A stretch of DNA of 64,000 nt, taken from Gracilimonas sp965227215 (GTDB taxonomy: Bacteria; Bacteroidota; Rhodothermia; Balneolales; Balneolaceae). The notes below the pieces were generated by a model. That model was not told the DNA's origin. It did no database searches and saw nothing but the letters and a program-made list of their open reading frames with translations. Of the stretch, positions 1-7,973 are shown in pieces. The stretch covers positions 3,038,001 through 3,102,000 of the forward strand of contig OZ245729.1 of the NCBI GenBank assembly GCA_965227215.1. The letters are read 5' to 3'. Position 1 is the first letter of the stretch. Each line of letters begins with the position of its first letter. The position numbers and the translations under genes are program-made.

Positions 1-36
1 CTGATGCAAGCTAAAGGCGAGGAAGCCCATGTCTGA
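1..36 (+). CDS. 3' end of an upstream gene (fragment)
   Basis: The first 36 bases form an open frame ending in TGA at 34-36, giving a short tail (LMQAKGEEAHV). Its stop overlaps the start of the next gene by 8 bases, as in a translationally coupled operon. In YbhG-F-S-R-type exporters the gene before the ATPase encodes a periplasmic membrane-fusion (HlyD-like) subunit, so that is the likely identity. The fragment itself is too short to show any domain. Confidence 0.35.
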   Translation: MMQAKGEEAHV

Positions 37-772
37 TCCGGCCATTAAAACCGAAAACCTGACCCGCAAGTTTGGTGACTTCACTGCGGTGGATAACATC
101 ACCTTTGAGGTAGAGCAGGGAGAGATATTCGGATTCCTGGGGGCTAATGGAGCAGGAAAAACGACGGCTATGCGTATGCTGACCGGGCTGCTTACTCCAA
201 CATCGGGCGAAGCATGGGTGTCGGGCAACGATGTTTACCGGCAGGCAGAGACCATCAAGAAAAACATCGGGTATATGAGCCAGAAATTTTCGCTGTATGA
301 TGACCTCACTTCCGAAGAAAACATCCGGTTCTACGGAGGGATTTACGGAATCCCCGGTAAAGAGCTAGACAGCAAAACTGATGAAGTAATCCATTCACTT
401 GGATTGACAGGTGTTCGTAAAAAGCTGGTGCGCTCTCTGCCCTTAGGCTGGAAGCAGAAGCTGGCCTTTTCTATAGCCATACTTCATAATCCCAAAATTG
501 TGTTTCTGGATGAGCCAACAGGGGGAGTTGATCCGGTTACGAGGCGTCAGTTTTGGGAAAAGATATACCAGGTTTCGGAGCAGGAGATTACGGTTTTTGT
601 GACCACGCATTACATGGATGAGGCGGAGTATTGTGATCGGGTTTCCATCATGGTAGACGGAAGGATGGATGCCATCGGTTCACCCCGCCAACTAAAAGAA
701 AACTTCTATGCTGAAACTATTGAGGATGTATTTATAAAGCTGGCTCGCGGTTCCGAGAGGGGGGAAGGATGA
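29..772 (+). CDS. ABC-2 type exporter, ATP-binding subunit (YbhF-like)
   Basis: A cytoplasmic ATPase that would power export through the two permeases encoded directly downstream. The 247-aa chain carries one complete nucleotide-binding domain: Walker A GANGAGKTT at 38-46, Walker B IVFLDEP at 157-163, and a switch-histidine region VTTHYMDEAE. The signature motif is LPLGWKQK at 137-144 instead of LSGGQ, which is typical of the YbhF/drug-export branch of ABC-2 ATPases. The ATG at 29 follows a purine-rich GGCGAGGA. The stop overlaps the permease start by 4 bases. The substrate cannot be read from sequence; homologues export drugs or cations. Confidence 0.9.
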   Translation: MSDPAIKTENLTRKFGDFTAVDNITFEVEQGEIFGFLGANGAGKTTAMRMLTGLLTPTSGEAWVSGNDVYRQAETIKKNIGYMSQKFSLYDDLTSEENIRFYGGIYGIPGKELDSKTDEVIHSLGLTGVRKKLVRSLPLGWKQKLAFSIAILHNPKIVFLDEPTGGVDPVTRRQFWEKIYQVSEQEITVFVTTHYMDEAEYCDRVSIMVDGRMDAIGSPRQLKENFYAETIEDVFIKLARGSERGEG

Positions 773-1878
773 ACGCCTTTTCCGGCTTTGTGATTAAAGA
801 GTTTAAGCAGATTTATCGTGATAAGCGTACGCTAACGGTGCTCTTTGGGATGCCAATCATTATGCTGATACTATTTGGCTTTGCTATCCGAAATGAAGTA
901 ACCAACGCTCAGATCGGGGTTTTGGATTTAGCGAAAGATGAAGTAACGCGAACCATCACGCAAAAACTGGAAGCTTCAGGATCTTTTCAAGTCCGGGCCT
1001 ACCTGCAAAGTTATGGGGAAGTAGAAGGGCTGTTCAGAAAAGGTGATATCAAGGAAGTGGTGGTTTTTGAACCGAACTTCAAAGAGAAGCTGGTGAATAA
1101 AAATGTAGCGGATGTACAGATTATCACTGATGCTACCGACCCTAACCTTGCCAACCTTGTACAGTCGTATACGGCTAATATTATTCGTGATTATGTGAGG
1201 GAGTTGAACAATAACGGAGAAATACAAAAAGCAGGTTTAAATACGCAGGTAAGGATGATGTACAATCCCGAACTGAGAAGTGTGAACCTGTTTGTTCCCG
1301 GTTTGATTGCCGTTATTCTGATGCTTATTTCCGCCCTTATGACCTCTATTTCTATCACCCGTGAAAAGGAGATGGGAAATATGGAAATTCTGTTGGTTTC
1401 ACCGCTCAAACCCCGGCATATAATCATAGGAAAGGTATTGCCGTATTTGGTGCTTTCGTTAGTAAATGTAATCACCATTTTGGTGTTGGCAAGGTTTGTA
1501 TTTCAGGTTCCGTTTCAGGGTTCTTACATCTTGTTTATTGCAGAGGCGACCTTATTTATTCTAACGGCTTTGGCACTGGGGGTGTTTATTTCATCGGCAG
1601 CCAATAATCAGCAAACCGCAATGATGGTTTCTTTGGCGGGATTGTTACTGCCAACGGTATTGCTGTCGGGCTTCATTTTTCCCGTTTCAAGTATGCCGGT
1701 TCCACTTCAGTGGATTTCACATATCATTCCGGCCAAATGGTTTTTGATCATTGTAAGAGACATCATGCTGAAAGGATCCGAGTTCTTATTCATCTGGAAA
1801 GAGACACTTATTCTGGCCGGGATTACCCTGTTTTTTATAGCTCTGAGTATGAAAAAGTTTAAGGTGAGGCTGCAATGA
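769..1878 (+). CDS. ABC-2 type exporter permease subunit 1 (YbhS/YbhR-like)
   Basis: An integral inner-membrane subunit of 369 aa with the ABC-2 permease layout: one membrane segment near the N terminus (about 20-42), a large extracytoplasmic domain to about 170, then five hydrophobic segments to the C terminus. The motif EKEMGNMEILLVSPL between the second and third helices is characteristic of this family. It overlaps the ATPase gene (ATGA) and the second permease, so ATPase and permeases are probably translated together. The start is preceded by GGGGAAGG. It probably pairs with the next gene product as a heterodimer. Confidence 0.88.
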   Translation: MNAFSGFVIKEFKQIYRDKRTLTVLFGMPIIMLILFGFAIRNEVTNAQIGVLDLAKDEVTRTITQKLEASGSFQVRAYLQSYGEVEGLFRKGDIKEVVVFEPNFKEKLVNKNVADVQIITDATDPNLANLVQSYTANIIRDYVRELNNNGEIQKAGLNTQVRMMYNPELRSVNLFVPGLIAVILMLISALMTSISITREKEMGNMEILLVSPLKPRHIIIGKVLPYLVLSLVNVITILVLARFVFQVPFQGSYILFIAEATLFILTALALGVFISSAANNQQTAMMVSLAGLLLPTVLLSGFIFPVSSMPVPLQWISHIIPAKWFLIIVRDIMLKGSEFLFIWKETLILAGITLFFIALSMKKFKVRLQ

Positions 1879-3005
1879 AGATCATTCGGGTTTTACTTCG
1901 AAAAGAGTTTCTGCAGATTTTCCGCAACAAGGCGATGCTGCCCATCCTGTTTGTGATGCCAATCGTACAGCTGTTGGTTCTTTCCTTTGCGGCAACCTAT
2001 GAACTTAAGGAGGTGGATTTTGCTCTGGTAGATATGGATCAGTCTGCACTTTCCAGAGAGCTGACCGCCAAATTTCAGGCTACCGGATACTTTACCCTGA
2101 AACTGGAAACTTTTGACGGGAATGAAGCACTTGACGCTATGAATGCCGGCTTGGTAAAGATGATCATTCGCATTCCTTCTGGTTTTGGAAAGGAAGCATC
2201 GAGTGGCGAGCAAGCAGATTTGCAGCTGGTTATTGACGCCGTGGATGGAAGTACGGCCGGACTCATTCAATCCTACAGCACTTCTATTTTAAACGACGTA
2301 AACAAAAAGGTGTTAACAGAGCTGAAAATTGAACAGGCAGTCGGGCAGATGCGACAGGCGAAGTCGATTCATATCATTCCTCAAAACTGGTACAATCCTA
2401 ATCTGGATTACATAACCTATATGGTACCGGGTATTCTGGTGGTTCTTGTTTCTATGATAGGTGTGTTTTTATCGGGGATGAATATCGTCAGGGAGCAAGA
2501 GATCGGAACCATTGAACAGCTGAATGTAACTCCTATTCGTAAATATCAGTTTATGATTGGGAAGCTGCTCCCTTTCTGGGTAATTGGAATGGTGGATTTA
2601 CTTATTGGTTTGGCTCTGGCACGGTATGGATTTCAGATTCCTTTCCTGGGAAGTCTTACCACAATATTAGTTGTTTCCGGCATTTTCCTGATTGTAATTC
2701 AGTCGTTGGGGCTTTTAATCTCTACCATCACCCACACCCAACAGCAAGCCATGTTCATTGCCTGGTTTCTGATGGTAATTTTCATTCTGATGGGCGGACT
2801 TTTTACCCCGATTGAAAGCATGCCGGAATGGGCTCAAAACCTTACGCTGGCTAATCCGGTGGCTTACTTTATCAAGATTATGCGAATGGTGTTACTGAAA
2901 GGAGCCGGCTGGAAAGAAATACAGTTTATGGTATACACGCTAATCGGAATGGGAAGTGTGTTGCTGCTGGTCTCCATTAATCGTTATAAGAAAACAACGA
3001 ACTGA
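1875..3005 (+). CDS. ABC-2 type exporter permease subunit 2 (YbhR-like)
   Basis: The second ABC-2 permease, 376 aa, with the same topology as its neighbour: N-terminal helix at about 20-40, a periplasmic domain, and five C-terminal membrane segments. The family motif EQEIGTIEQLNVTPI lies around residues 205-225. It starts inside the stop of the preceding permease (4-base overlap) and ends the operon. A glycosyltransferase converges from the right, with only 22 bases between the stop codons. It is clearly a paralogue of the first permease, so the complex is likely a heterodimer driven by two ATPase copies. Confidence 0.88.
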   Translation: MKIIRVLLRKEFLQIFRNKAMLPILFVMPIVQLLVLSFAATYELKEVDFALVDMDQSALSRELTAKFQATGYFTLKLETFDGNEALDAMNAGLVKMIIRIPSGFGKEASSGEQADLQLVIDAVDGSTAGLIQSYSTSILNDVNKKVLTELKIEQAVGQMRQAKSIHIIPQNWYNPNLDYITYMVPGILVVLVSMIGVFLSGMNIVREQEIGTIEQLNVTPIRKYQFMIGKLLPFWVIGMVDLLIGLALARYGFQIPFLGSLTTILVVSGIFLIVIQSLGLLISTITHTQQQAMFIAWFLMVIFILMGGLFTPIESMPEWAQNLTLANPVAYFIKIMRMVLLKGAGWKEIQFMVYTLIGMGSVLLLVSINRYKKTTN

Positions 3006-3027
3006 CCGAATATTGAAAATCCGGGAT

Positions 3028-3723
3028 TCAATCAAACTTGGGATGGATAATCAGGTTTTTATAAGCATGCACCATGGTTTCCTGGGAAAGTCCCGCAAAG
3101 TACATCATAAAAATAATCAGGTTGGCGAAGTTCACCCGAAAATAGCCGTTGTGATCATATTTTCGGGCAGAAACCATAGCGTTTTTAGGAATAATACGGA
3201 ACCCGGCACGAGACTGGATTTTCTGAATCAAATCGTAATCCTCCATTATCATAAAATCTTCGCGAAAGCCGCCTAAGTCTTCAAATAGTTTCCGGGTAAT
3301 GAACAATGTCTGATCACCGCCCCGGCACATCAACCGATCGAAGCGGGTACAGTAGGCATTGATCTTCAACAGGAGATGGTTTGAATCAAATCGGTAGCGG
3401 TAACAACCGGCTTCATAGCCTTTGGAGATAGATTCTTGAATATCATCCCGAAATGTAGCCGGAGGAAAAGTATCGGCATGAACGAAATAGAGAACTTCAC
3501 CGGAAGATTTCTCTGTCCCAAGATTCATTTGTGCAGCCCGGCCTTTGAGGGGTGATTTCAAGCAGGTAAATCCATTTTCCTCTACAATGCTTACCGTTTC
3601 GTCAGCGCTGCCTCCATCCACAACCAATATCTCATCGGAAGGGGCTATAGCATTGCTCAAGTGAACCAATAAATCCAATATGGAGTTTTCTTCGTTATAT
3701 GTAGGGACAATGATGCTCAGCAT
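3028..3723 (-). CDS. Family 2 glycosyltransferase (rSAM/selenodomain-associated type)
   Basis: A cytoplasmic GT-A fold glycosyltransferase of 231 aa. It starts with the classic IIVPTYNEE, has the nucleotide-binding acidic motif (VVDGGSADET), a metal-site HADT and a late FMIMEDYDL motif that would supply the catalytic base. Overall it looks like the family annotated as TIGR04283 transferase 2, common in Bacteroidota and relatives; donor and acceptor are unknown. It stands alone, converging with the ABC exporter and divergent from the DUF547 gene, so it has its own promoter. A role in glycosylating flagellin or surface sugars would be speculation. Confidence 0.85.
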   Translation of the reverse strand: MLSIIVPTYNEENSILDLLVHLSNAIAPSDEILVVDGGSADETVSIVEENGFTCLKSPLKGRAAQMNLGTEKSSGEVLYFVHADTFPPATFRDDIQESISKGYEAGCYRYRFDSNHLLLKINAYCTRFDRLMCRGGDQTLFITRKLFEDLGGFREDFMIMEDYDLIQKIQSRAGFRIIPKNAMVSARKYDHNGYFRVNFANLIIFMMYFAGLSQETMVHAYKNLIIHPKFD

Positions 3724-3808
3724 TTCACTGTAAGATTAATTGGCTTTGGATAGTCAATACGATATGCCGGGTTCTACAGATGGTTTAATATTCAAAAAGA
3801 ATAACAAA

Positions 3809-4624
3809 ATGAAGAATATAGTTTTTAGTGTTTTGTTAGTGGCCGGATTTCTGGTCTCTGTTAATATTCAGGCGCAGGAAAAAATGTCGACAGATTCCCT
3901 AAACCTGGATAGAATGACCTATGCGGAACTTTCCGCACAAATGATAGAGAATCTCAGGCAAGGCAAATCAACGAAAGCCATTCAGGAAAAATTGGCCAAT
4001 GTATCCGAGAAAGAACTAAAAGAAAGCCTGGATACAGAGGGAGAACGAAAAGCATTCTGGTTGAATGTTTATAATGCCTACGTGCAGATTATTCTAACCG
4101 AGAATCCCGAATTATTTGAAGACCGGGATTCTGTGTTCGGCTATAACTTTTTCTCATCTCCTCAAATAACCATTGCAGGGAAAGACATTAGCTTTGATGA
4201 TATTGAGCATGGGATCATCAGAAGATCAAAAGTTAAGATATCGGGAGGATATGCCAGTAATCCTTTTCCGGGAAGTTATGAGAAAAAATTCCGCTGGGAT
4301 GAAGTTGATCCCCGCATTCACTTTGCCCTCAATTGCGGTGCCGCTGCCTGTCCTTTTATCGCCGCCTACGATCCGAATCGTGTGAATGAGCAGCTGGACA
4401 TCACCACAAAACAATACCTGGATAAAACCACGGACTATTATCCGGAAGAAAACAGGGTGGTGGTGAATAAACTGATGAGCTGGTTCCGTGCCGATTTTGG
4501 AGGGAAAAGCGGAGCGGTTCAAATGCTTAAAGACTATGATATTATCCCTCAGGATGCTAATCCATCAGTTGAATTCAAGGAGTATGACTGGACTCTGGAG
4601 CTGGGTAATTATAAGGATATCTGA
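3809..4624 (+). CDS. Secreted DUF547-domain protein
   Basis: A 271-aa protein with a clear signal peptide: Lys-Asn, a hydrophobic core of about 15 residues, and a cleavage site after NIQAQ near residue 23. The mature part carries the DUF547 hallmarks FWLNVYNAY and RIHFALNCGAAACP, so it is a periplasmic or surface member of that uncharacterised family. An in-frame ATG exists 69 bases upstream, but that extension lacks signal-peptide character and would bury the signal, so I chose the ATG at 3809. It is monocistronic, with no relation to motility evident. Confidence 0.8.
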   Translation: MKNIVFSVLLVAGFLVSVNIQAQEKMSTDSLNLDRMTYAELSAQMIENLRQGKSTKAIQEKLANVSEKELKESLDTEGERKAFWLNVYNAYVQIILTENPELFEDRDSVFGYNFFSSPQITIAGKDISFDDIEHGIIRRSKVKISGGYASNPFPGSYEKKFRWDEVDPRIHFALNCGAAACPFIAAYDPNRVNEQLDITTKQYLDKTTDYYPEENRVVVNKLMSWFRADFGGKSGAVQMLKDYDIIPQDANPSVEFKEYDWTLELGNYKDI

Positions 4625-4727
4625 CAAAACGCTTCTCGGGTGGTGAACACAAATCGGCATATACCCGTACGGAAGCGGGCATCCAGCCGTGCCGATACCT
4701 TGCATTCACAAACTCAGTAACAGTAGG

Positions 4728-5930
4728 TTAAAGAGGGATATTCATGGTGATCTCGGTTCCCTCATTCTTTTTGGATTCGATCAAAAGGGAACCATTTATG
4801 GATTCAATCAGGTGCTTAGCCAGTTTGAATCCAAAACCAAAGCCTCGCTCGTGCCCCGTTCCCTGCGTTGAACGTCCCCGGTTGCTCATAATCTCTTCTA
4901 TTTGTTCATCGGTCATCCCCACACCGCTGTCTTTGATCACAGCGAAAAGCTCTAAGTCTGGCTTTTTAATATCCAGATTTACCTCTACAGTTCCATTTTC
5001 CGGGGTGAATTTGATTGCGTTGGAAATCAGATTTCCGAATATCTGCAGTAATTTGTGCTTAGGGAAAGAAAGTCCCTGATGACCATTGTTAATCACTACC
5101 TTATAGTTAATGGACTTGTTGAGTGCCTGTGGTTTATATAGGTCTTCAAGTTTCTTCTGTAAAATTTCCAGGGTAAGCTGGTTTTGGAGAAGTTTTGTTT
5201 GATCTGATTGATCTTTGTAGGTACTTAAAATCTCATCTGCTAAATCCAGTACCGATCGTCCGCCTTTGTTGATAAGCTCAAGAAGCTGCATAAACTCTTC
5301 CATTTTATTTTCCTCAGCCTGATCCCGAAGGATTTCAGCAATACCGATAATACCTCCGATGGGGCCGCGAATATCATGGCTGACTTTGCGCTGTATTTCC
5401 TTAAGCTCATCCACGTTATGACTCATGAGCTTGAGTTTCTGCTCATACTCAATTCGGGTTATTACCTCGTTGGCAATGATTTTCAGGAACGATTCTTTCT
5501 CAGGAGAAAGGTCATGTTCATCAGTATCCATTACACACATAGCCCCAATTCGGTGGCCATCCGGAGTTTTGAGCGGCACCCCGTAATAATATTTTATGTG
5601 AGGAGAGTTCTTGACATAATCTTTATCTTTGAAGCGCTCGTCTTCGGTCATATCCTCCACCTCAACCGATTCGTCGTTCAGTATCACATACTGGCAAACG
5701 GTATCTTCCCGGGGAGTTTGAAGCATATCAAGTCCTACCTTAGAAACCGTCCACTGCGTGGTTGTATCCAGCAGGTTAATGAGTGAAATGGGAGTTCCGG
5801 CTACATGAGCTGCAAGCCGGGTTAAGTCGTCCAGTTTCCCATGAATTTCTGAATAGTCAATGTCATATTCAGATAGTTTTAAAGCTCGCTCGAATTCGCT
5901 ATCGGGGATAAGAGCGTGATTGTCAGGCAT
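4728..5930 (-). CDS. GAF-domain sensor histidine kinase
   Basis: A 400-aa soluble kinase with no membrane segment. An N-terminal GAF domain (about 20-165) of the type that opens with LTRLAAHVAGTPISLIN is followed by a short coiled linker, a HisKA dimerisation domain with phospho-acceptor His185 in SHDIRGP, and a complete HATPase_c domain (N box ISNAIKFT, G1 DSGVGM, G2 GFGFGFKLA). It lies 14 bases downstream of the lipoprotein gene on the same strand and is probably co-transcribed with it. No response regulator is adjacent; many candidates are encoded within 20 kb. Confidence 0.88.
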   Translation of the reverse strand: MPDNHALIPDSEFERALKLSEYDIDYSEIHGKLDDLTRLAAHVAGTPISLINLLDTTTQWTVSKVGLDMLQTPREDTVCQYVILNDESVEVEDMTEDERFKDKDYVKNSPHIKYYYGVPLKTPDGHRIGAMCVMDTDEHDLSPEKESFLKIIANEVITRIEYEQKLKLMSHNVDELKEIQRKVSHDIRGPIGGIIGIAEILRDQAEENKMEEFMQLLELINKGGRSVLDLADEILSTYKDQSDQTKLLQNQLTLEILQKKLEDLYKPQALNKSINYKVVINNGHQGLSFPKHKLLQIFGNLISNAIKFTPENGTVEVNLDIKKPDLELFAVIKDSGVGMTDEQIEEIMSNRGRSTQGTGHERGFGFGFKLAKHLIESINGSLLIESKKNEGTEITMNIPL

Positions 5931-5944
5931 AAAGTGTTAAAAAT

Positions 5945-6835
5945 CTATTGTTTTGAAAGATTCCAGATATCTACACGATCTAATGCAATATACGGAACTG
6001 CTATATGATTCAGATTGGTATTAATTCCAATATCCGCCGGTCGCCCTGTAGTTTTGATAAATACCGGACTCTGAGCACCGTCAAAATAACGGATACTGGA
6101 ATCCTGCTGGCTGGCAGCTAATAAATTTGACTGAAGAAACTCAATACCATCAAAATAGCCACCTTCCAACGTAGCGTATTTGGCCAAATCATCCGTACGG
6201 CTAAAAGAACGGAAGATCTGATCGCCGCCCCATGGAGCTAAAACAAATTGTTGATTCTCGGGATTCAGCGTTATTCCATTTGGAGCTTCGGGGAGTGAGT
6301 CCAGGTAAATGGAAGGCTTACGGTTCTCAACTTTAAAAACACGGTTCGTTCCGGTGTCAGTAACGAACAATGCCCCATCGGTATTTGCAGATATATCATT
6401 CAGGAAGCCAATTTTAAATTCGGTGAAATCAATAAAATCCGTTTGTTCACCGGTTGACTTATCGAAACCGTGAACGCCCAACACATCGGCTGCCCATAAT
6501 GTGTTATCTACGATGAACATGCCTCTTGGAGCGTGAAAGGGAAATTCTTCAGTGCCGGTCATAAATCTAAGATCCAGAATATTGCCCTCAGCGTCAGCTT
6601 TAGTAATAAATCCGGTTGAGTCCTGCGTGGTTCCGCCACCTGTAAAATTGGAAATGAAGTAGACATCCTGTTGCGGGTCGTACCGTACGGCCTCGGGTCC
6701 ATCCAGCCCGGTGATGCTATATATAATGTCGGTAGTATCCTGTACGGTTTCCCAATCAATGCTAGGTGTCTCGGTCTTTTGGGGAGTGCATGAAAAGAGA
6801 AAAACAGTACTGAGTAGCAATATAAATTTATACAT
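5945..6835 (-). CDS. SMP-30/NHL-like beta-propeller lipoprotein
   Basis: A 296-aa lipoprotein. The signal peptide ends in the lipobox LFSC with Cys16, so the protein is lipid-anchored in the cell envelope. The rest resembles the SMP-30/gluconolactonase or NHL propeller fold: repeats containing GPEAVRYDP, APRGMFIVDNTLWAAD, DISANTDGALFVTDTGTNRVFK and PNGITLNPENQ. Such proteins bind or hydrolyse small molecules, but catalytic residues cannot be assigned by eye. It is followed at 14 bases by the GAF kinase, which suggests, without proof, a sensor partnership. Confidence 0.75.
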   Translation of the reverse strand: MYKFILLLSTVFLFSCTPQKTETPSIDWETVQDTTDIIYSITGLDGPEAVRYDPQQDVYFISNFTGGGTTQDSTGFITKADAEGNILDLRFMTGTEEFPFHAPRGMFIVDNTLWAADVLGVHGFDKSTGEQTDFIDFTEFKIGFLNDISANTDGALFVTDTGTNRVFKVENRKPSIYLDSLPEAPNGITLNPENQQFVLAPWGGDQIFRSFSRTDDLAKYATLEGGYFDGIEFLQSNLLAASQQDSSIRYFDGAQSPVFIKTTGRPADIGINTNLNHIAVPYIALDRVDIWNLSKQ

Positions 6836-6917
6836 GGTGAAGGCTATTTATTCAAAGTGAAATAGAAAATGACGTCAAAAAAACAGATCCCGGTTAAAAC
6901 TATGATCTGAAAAGTTT

Positions 6918-7604
6918 TTATGAGTTGAATACAGAGATATCTCTTATTTCGAAATAATCTTCCTGTTCAACATCGGTATTGATAACAATTCCCCCTATCA
7001 ATAAAACCGGACTGTCTCTGAGGTTTTCGAGGCAGGCAGATACAATATCCGTAAGCTCTCTCTTTATTTGGTTGAAGGCTATTTCAGTTACTTTCTTAAT
7101 TTGTGAATCGGATTCTTTGATCTCTTCATAATTCTCAATGAGTAATTTATTTACCTGCCCCTGTTGATAGTCATCATGGGAAATCATTAATACGTTTCCG
7201 TCTTTTACATTCTGAAGCCCGGCAATCAATGAGCCGCAACAAGTCGAATGTGCAGACTGACCTTCCCGTAATATCTCACCGGCTATTCCTTCTTTCGAGA
7301 TACCAATGTGAGGGCCATATACAATTATCGCTCCGCCGTCATCAGGAATATGGCTTGAAAAGGCACGAAACCCTGTTTTACCGGAAAAGGGGATTCCTGA
7401 AATTCCACCAAACCGAAAGGGGCCGGGAGCTGCAAAATGCCGACTCAAACTATCCAGGGAATTGTTGACTTCATCACTGCAAACCGAGGTTCCCCAAACA
7501 CACTTTTCAGGGCTCATTCCATGTTTCTCTATCTCATTAAGGATATTCTTTATAACTATAGAAAGGGGTTCAGCTTTGGAATAGTGATTAGTGATGTACT
7601 GCAT
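6918..7604 (-). CDS. LCIB-like (theta-class) carbonic anhydrase family protein
   Basis: A 228-aa cytoplasmic protein resembling the low-CO2-inducible LCIB/LCIC family of algae. Visible family signatures are CSDEVN (Cys42, Asp44), GGISGIPFSGKTGFRAFSSH (His85), the following PDDGG, GPHIGI (His99) and CCGSLIAGL (Cys122, Cys123). LCIB structures bind zinc through two Cys and one His and resemble beta-carbonic anhydrases, so interconversion of CO2 and bicarbonate is the likely role, though some members are inactive. An upstream TTG at 7619 would add five residues; I prefer the ATG at 7604. The gene is divergent from the helicase, and no carbon-fixation genes are nearby. Confidence 0.7.
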   Translation of the reverse strand: MQYITNHYSKAEPLSIVIKNILNEIEKHGMSPEKCVWGTSVCSDEVNNSLDSLSRHFAAPGPFRFGGISGIPFSGKTGFRAFSSHIPDDGGAIIVYGPHIGISKEGIAGEILREGQSAHSTCCGSLIAGLQNVKDGNVLMISHDDYQQGQVNKLLIENYEEIKESDSQIKKVTEIAFNQIKRELTDIVSACLENLRDSPVLLIGGIVINTDVEQEDYFEIRDISVFNS

Positions 7605-7755
7605 GTTTCTGATTTTCAATTCACGAATTCGGGCTTTAATCTAACTATAACACGGCACATTGTATAGAGGTATTAAATCTGTGTCTGTCTTTCCACGATG
7701 TATATGGAGAAGAAAAATATTCTAATGAAATCTCATAACAGAAGCTTTTTATGTG

Positions 7756-7763
7756 TATCTTTG
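7756..7763 (+). promoter_or_regulatory. Candidate Bacteroidota-type -7 element (TATCTTTG) for the helicase
   Basis: TATCTTTG matches the TAnnTTTG -7 consensus used by the housekeeping sigma factor of Bacteroidota. It lies 210 bases before the helicase ATG, just upstream of the structured leader. I see no convincing TTTG -33 element at the expected distance, so this is a candidate only. Confidence 0.35.
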
Positions 7764-7769
7764 GGGCTT

Positions 7770-7973
7770 ACTGAATTCGTGAGTTCGCGATAAGACTGGA
7801 ACAACCCGGTTTTCGAAAGAAAACCTTTCAGGTTTATAGAACCTTGCTGGCCTTTATGAATCAAGCAGTCGTGCTTGCCTCTTGTCATTAGCTCACCTTA
7901 CCAAACAATGATTCCGGGCAAGATCAACGCGCAGCACAAATTTCTTTGTACGGGATAAAACTGAATACTATTT
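7770..7973 (+). promoter_or_regulatory. Hairpin-rich 5' leader of the DEAD-box helicase mRNA
   Basis: About 200 bases upstream of the helicase carry four short perfect hairpins in a row: GGTTTTC-GAAA-GAAAACC (7808-7825), AGGTT-TATAG-AACCT (7830-7844), CAAGCA-GTCG-TGCTTG (7862-7877) and ACAAA-TTTC-TTTGT (7936-7949). The first has a GNRA tetraloop. There is no clear Shine-Dalgarno before the ATG at 7974. Long structured leaders are common on DEAD-box helicase mRNAs and can serve autoregulation or cold response; that function is inferred here. No other gene lies between 7620 and 7973. Confidence 0.5.

Noticed and set aside
7605..7619. TTG start of the LCIB-like gene at 7619.
   Set aside because: It adds only five residues and has no better ribosome-binding site; the ATG at 7604 was preferred, though this is not certain.
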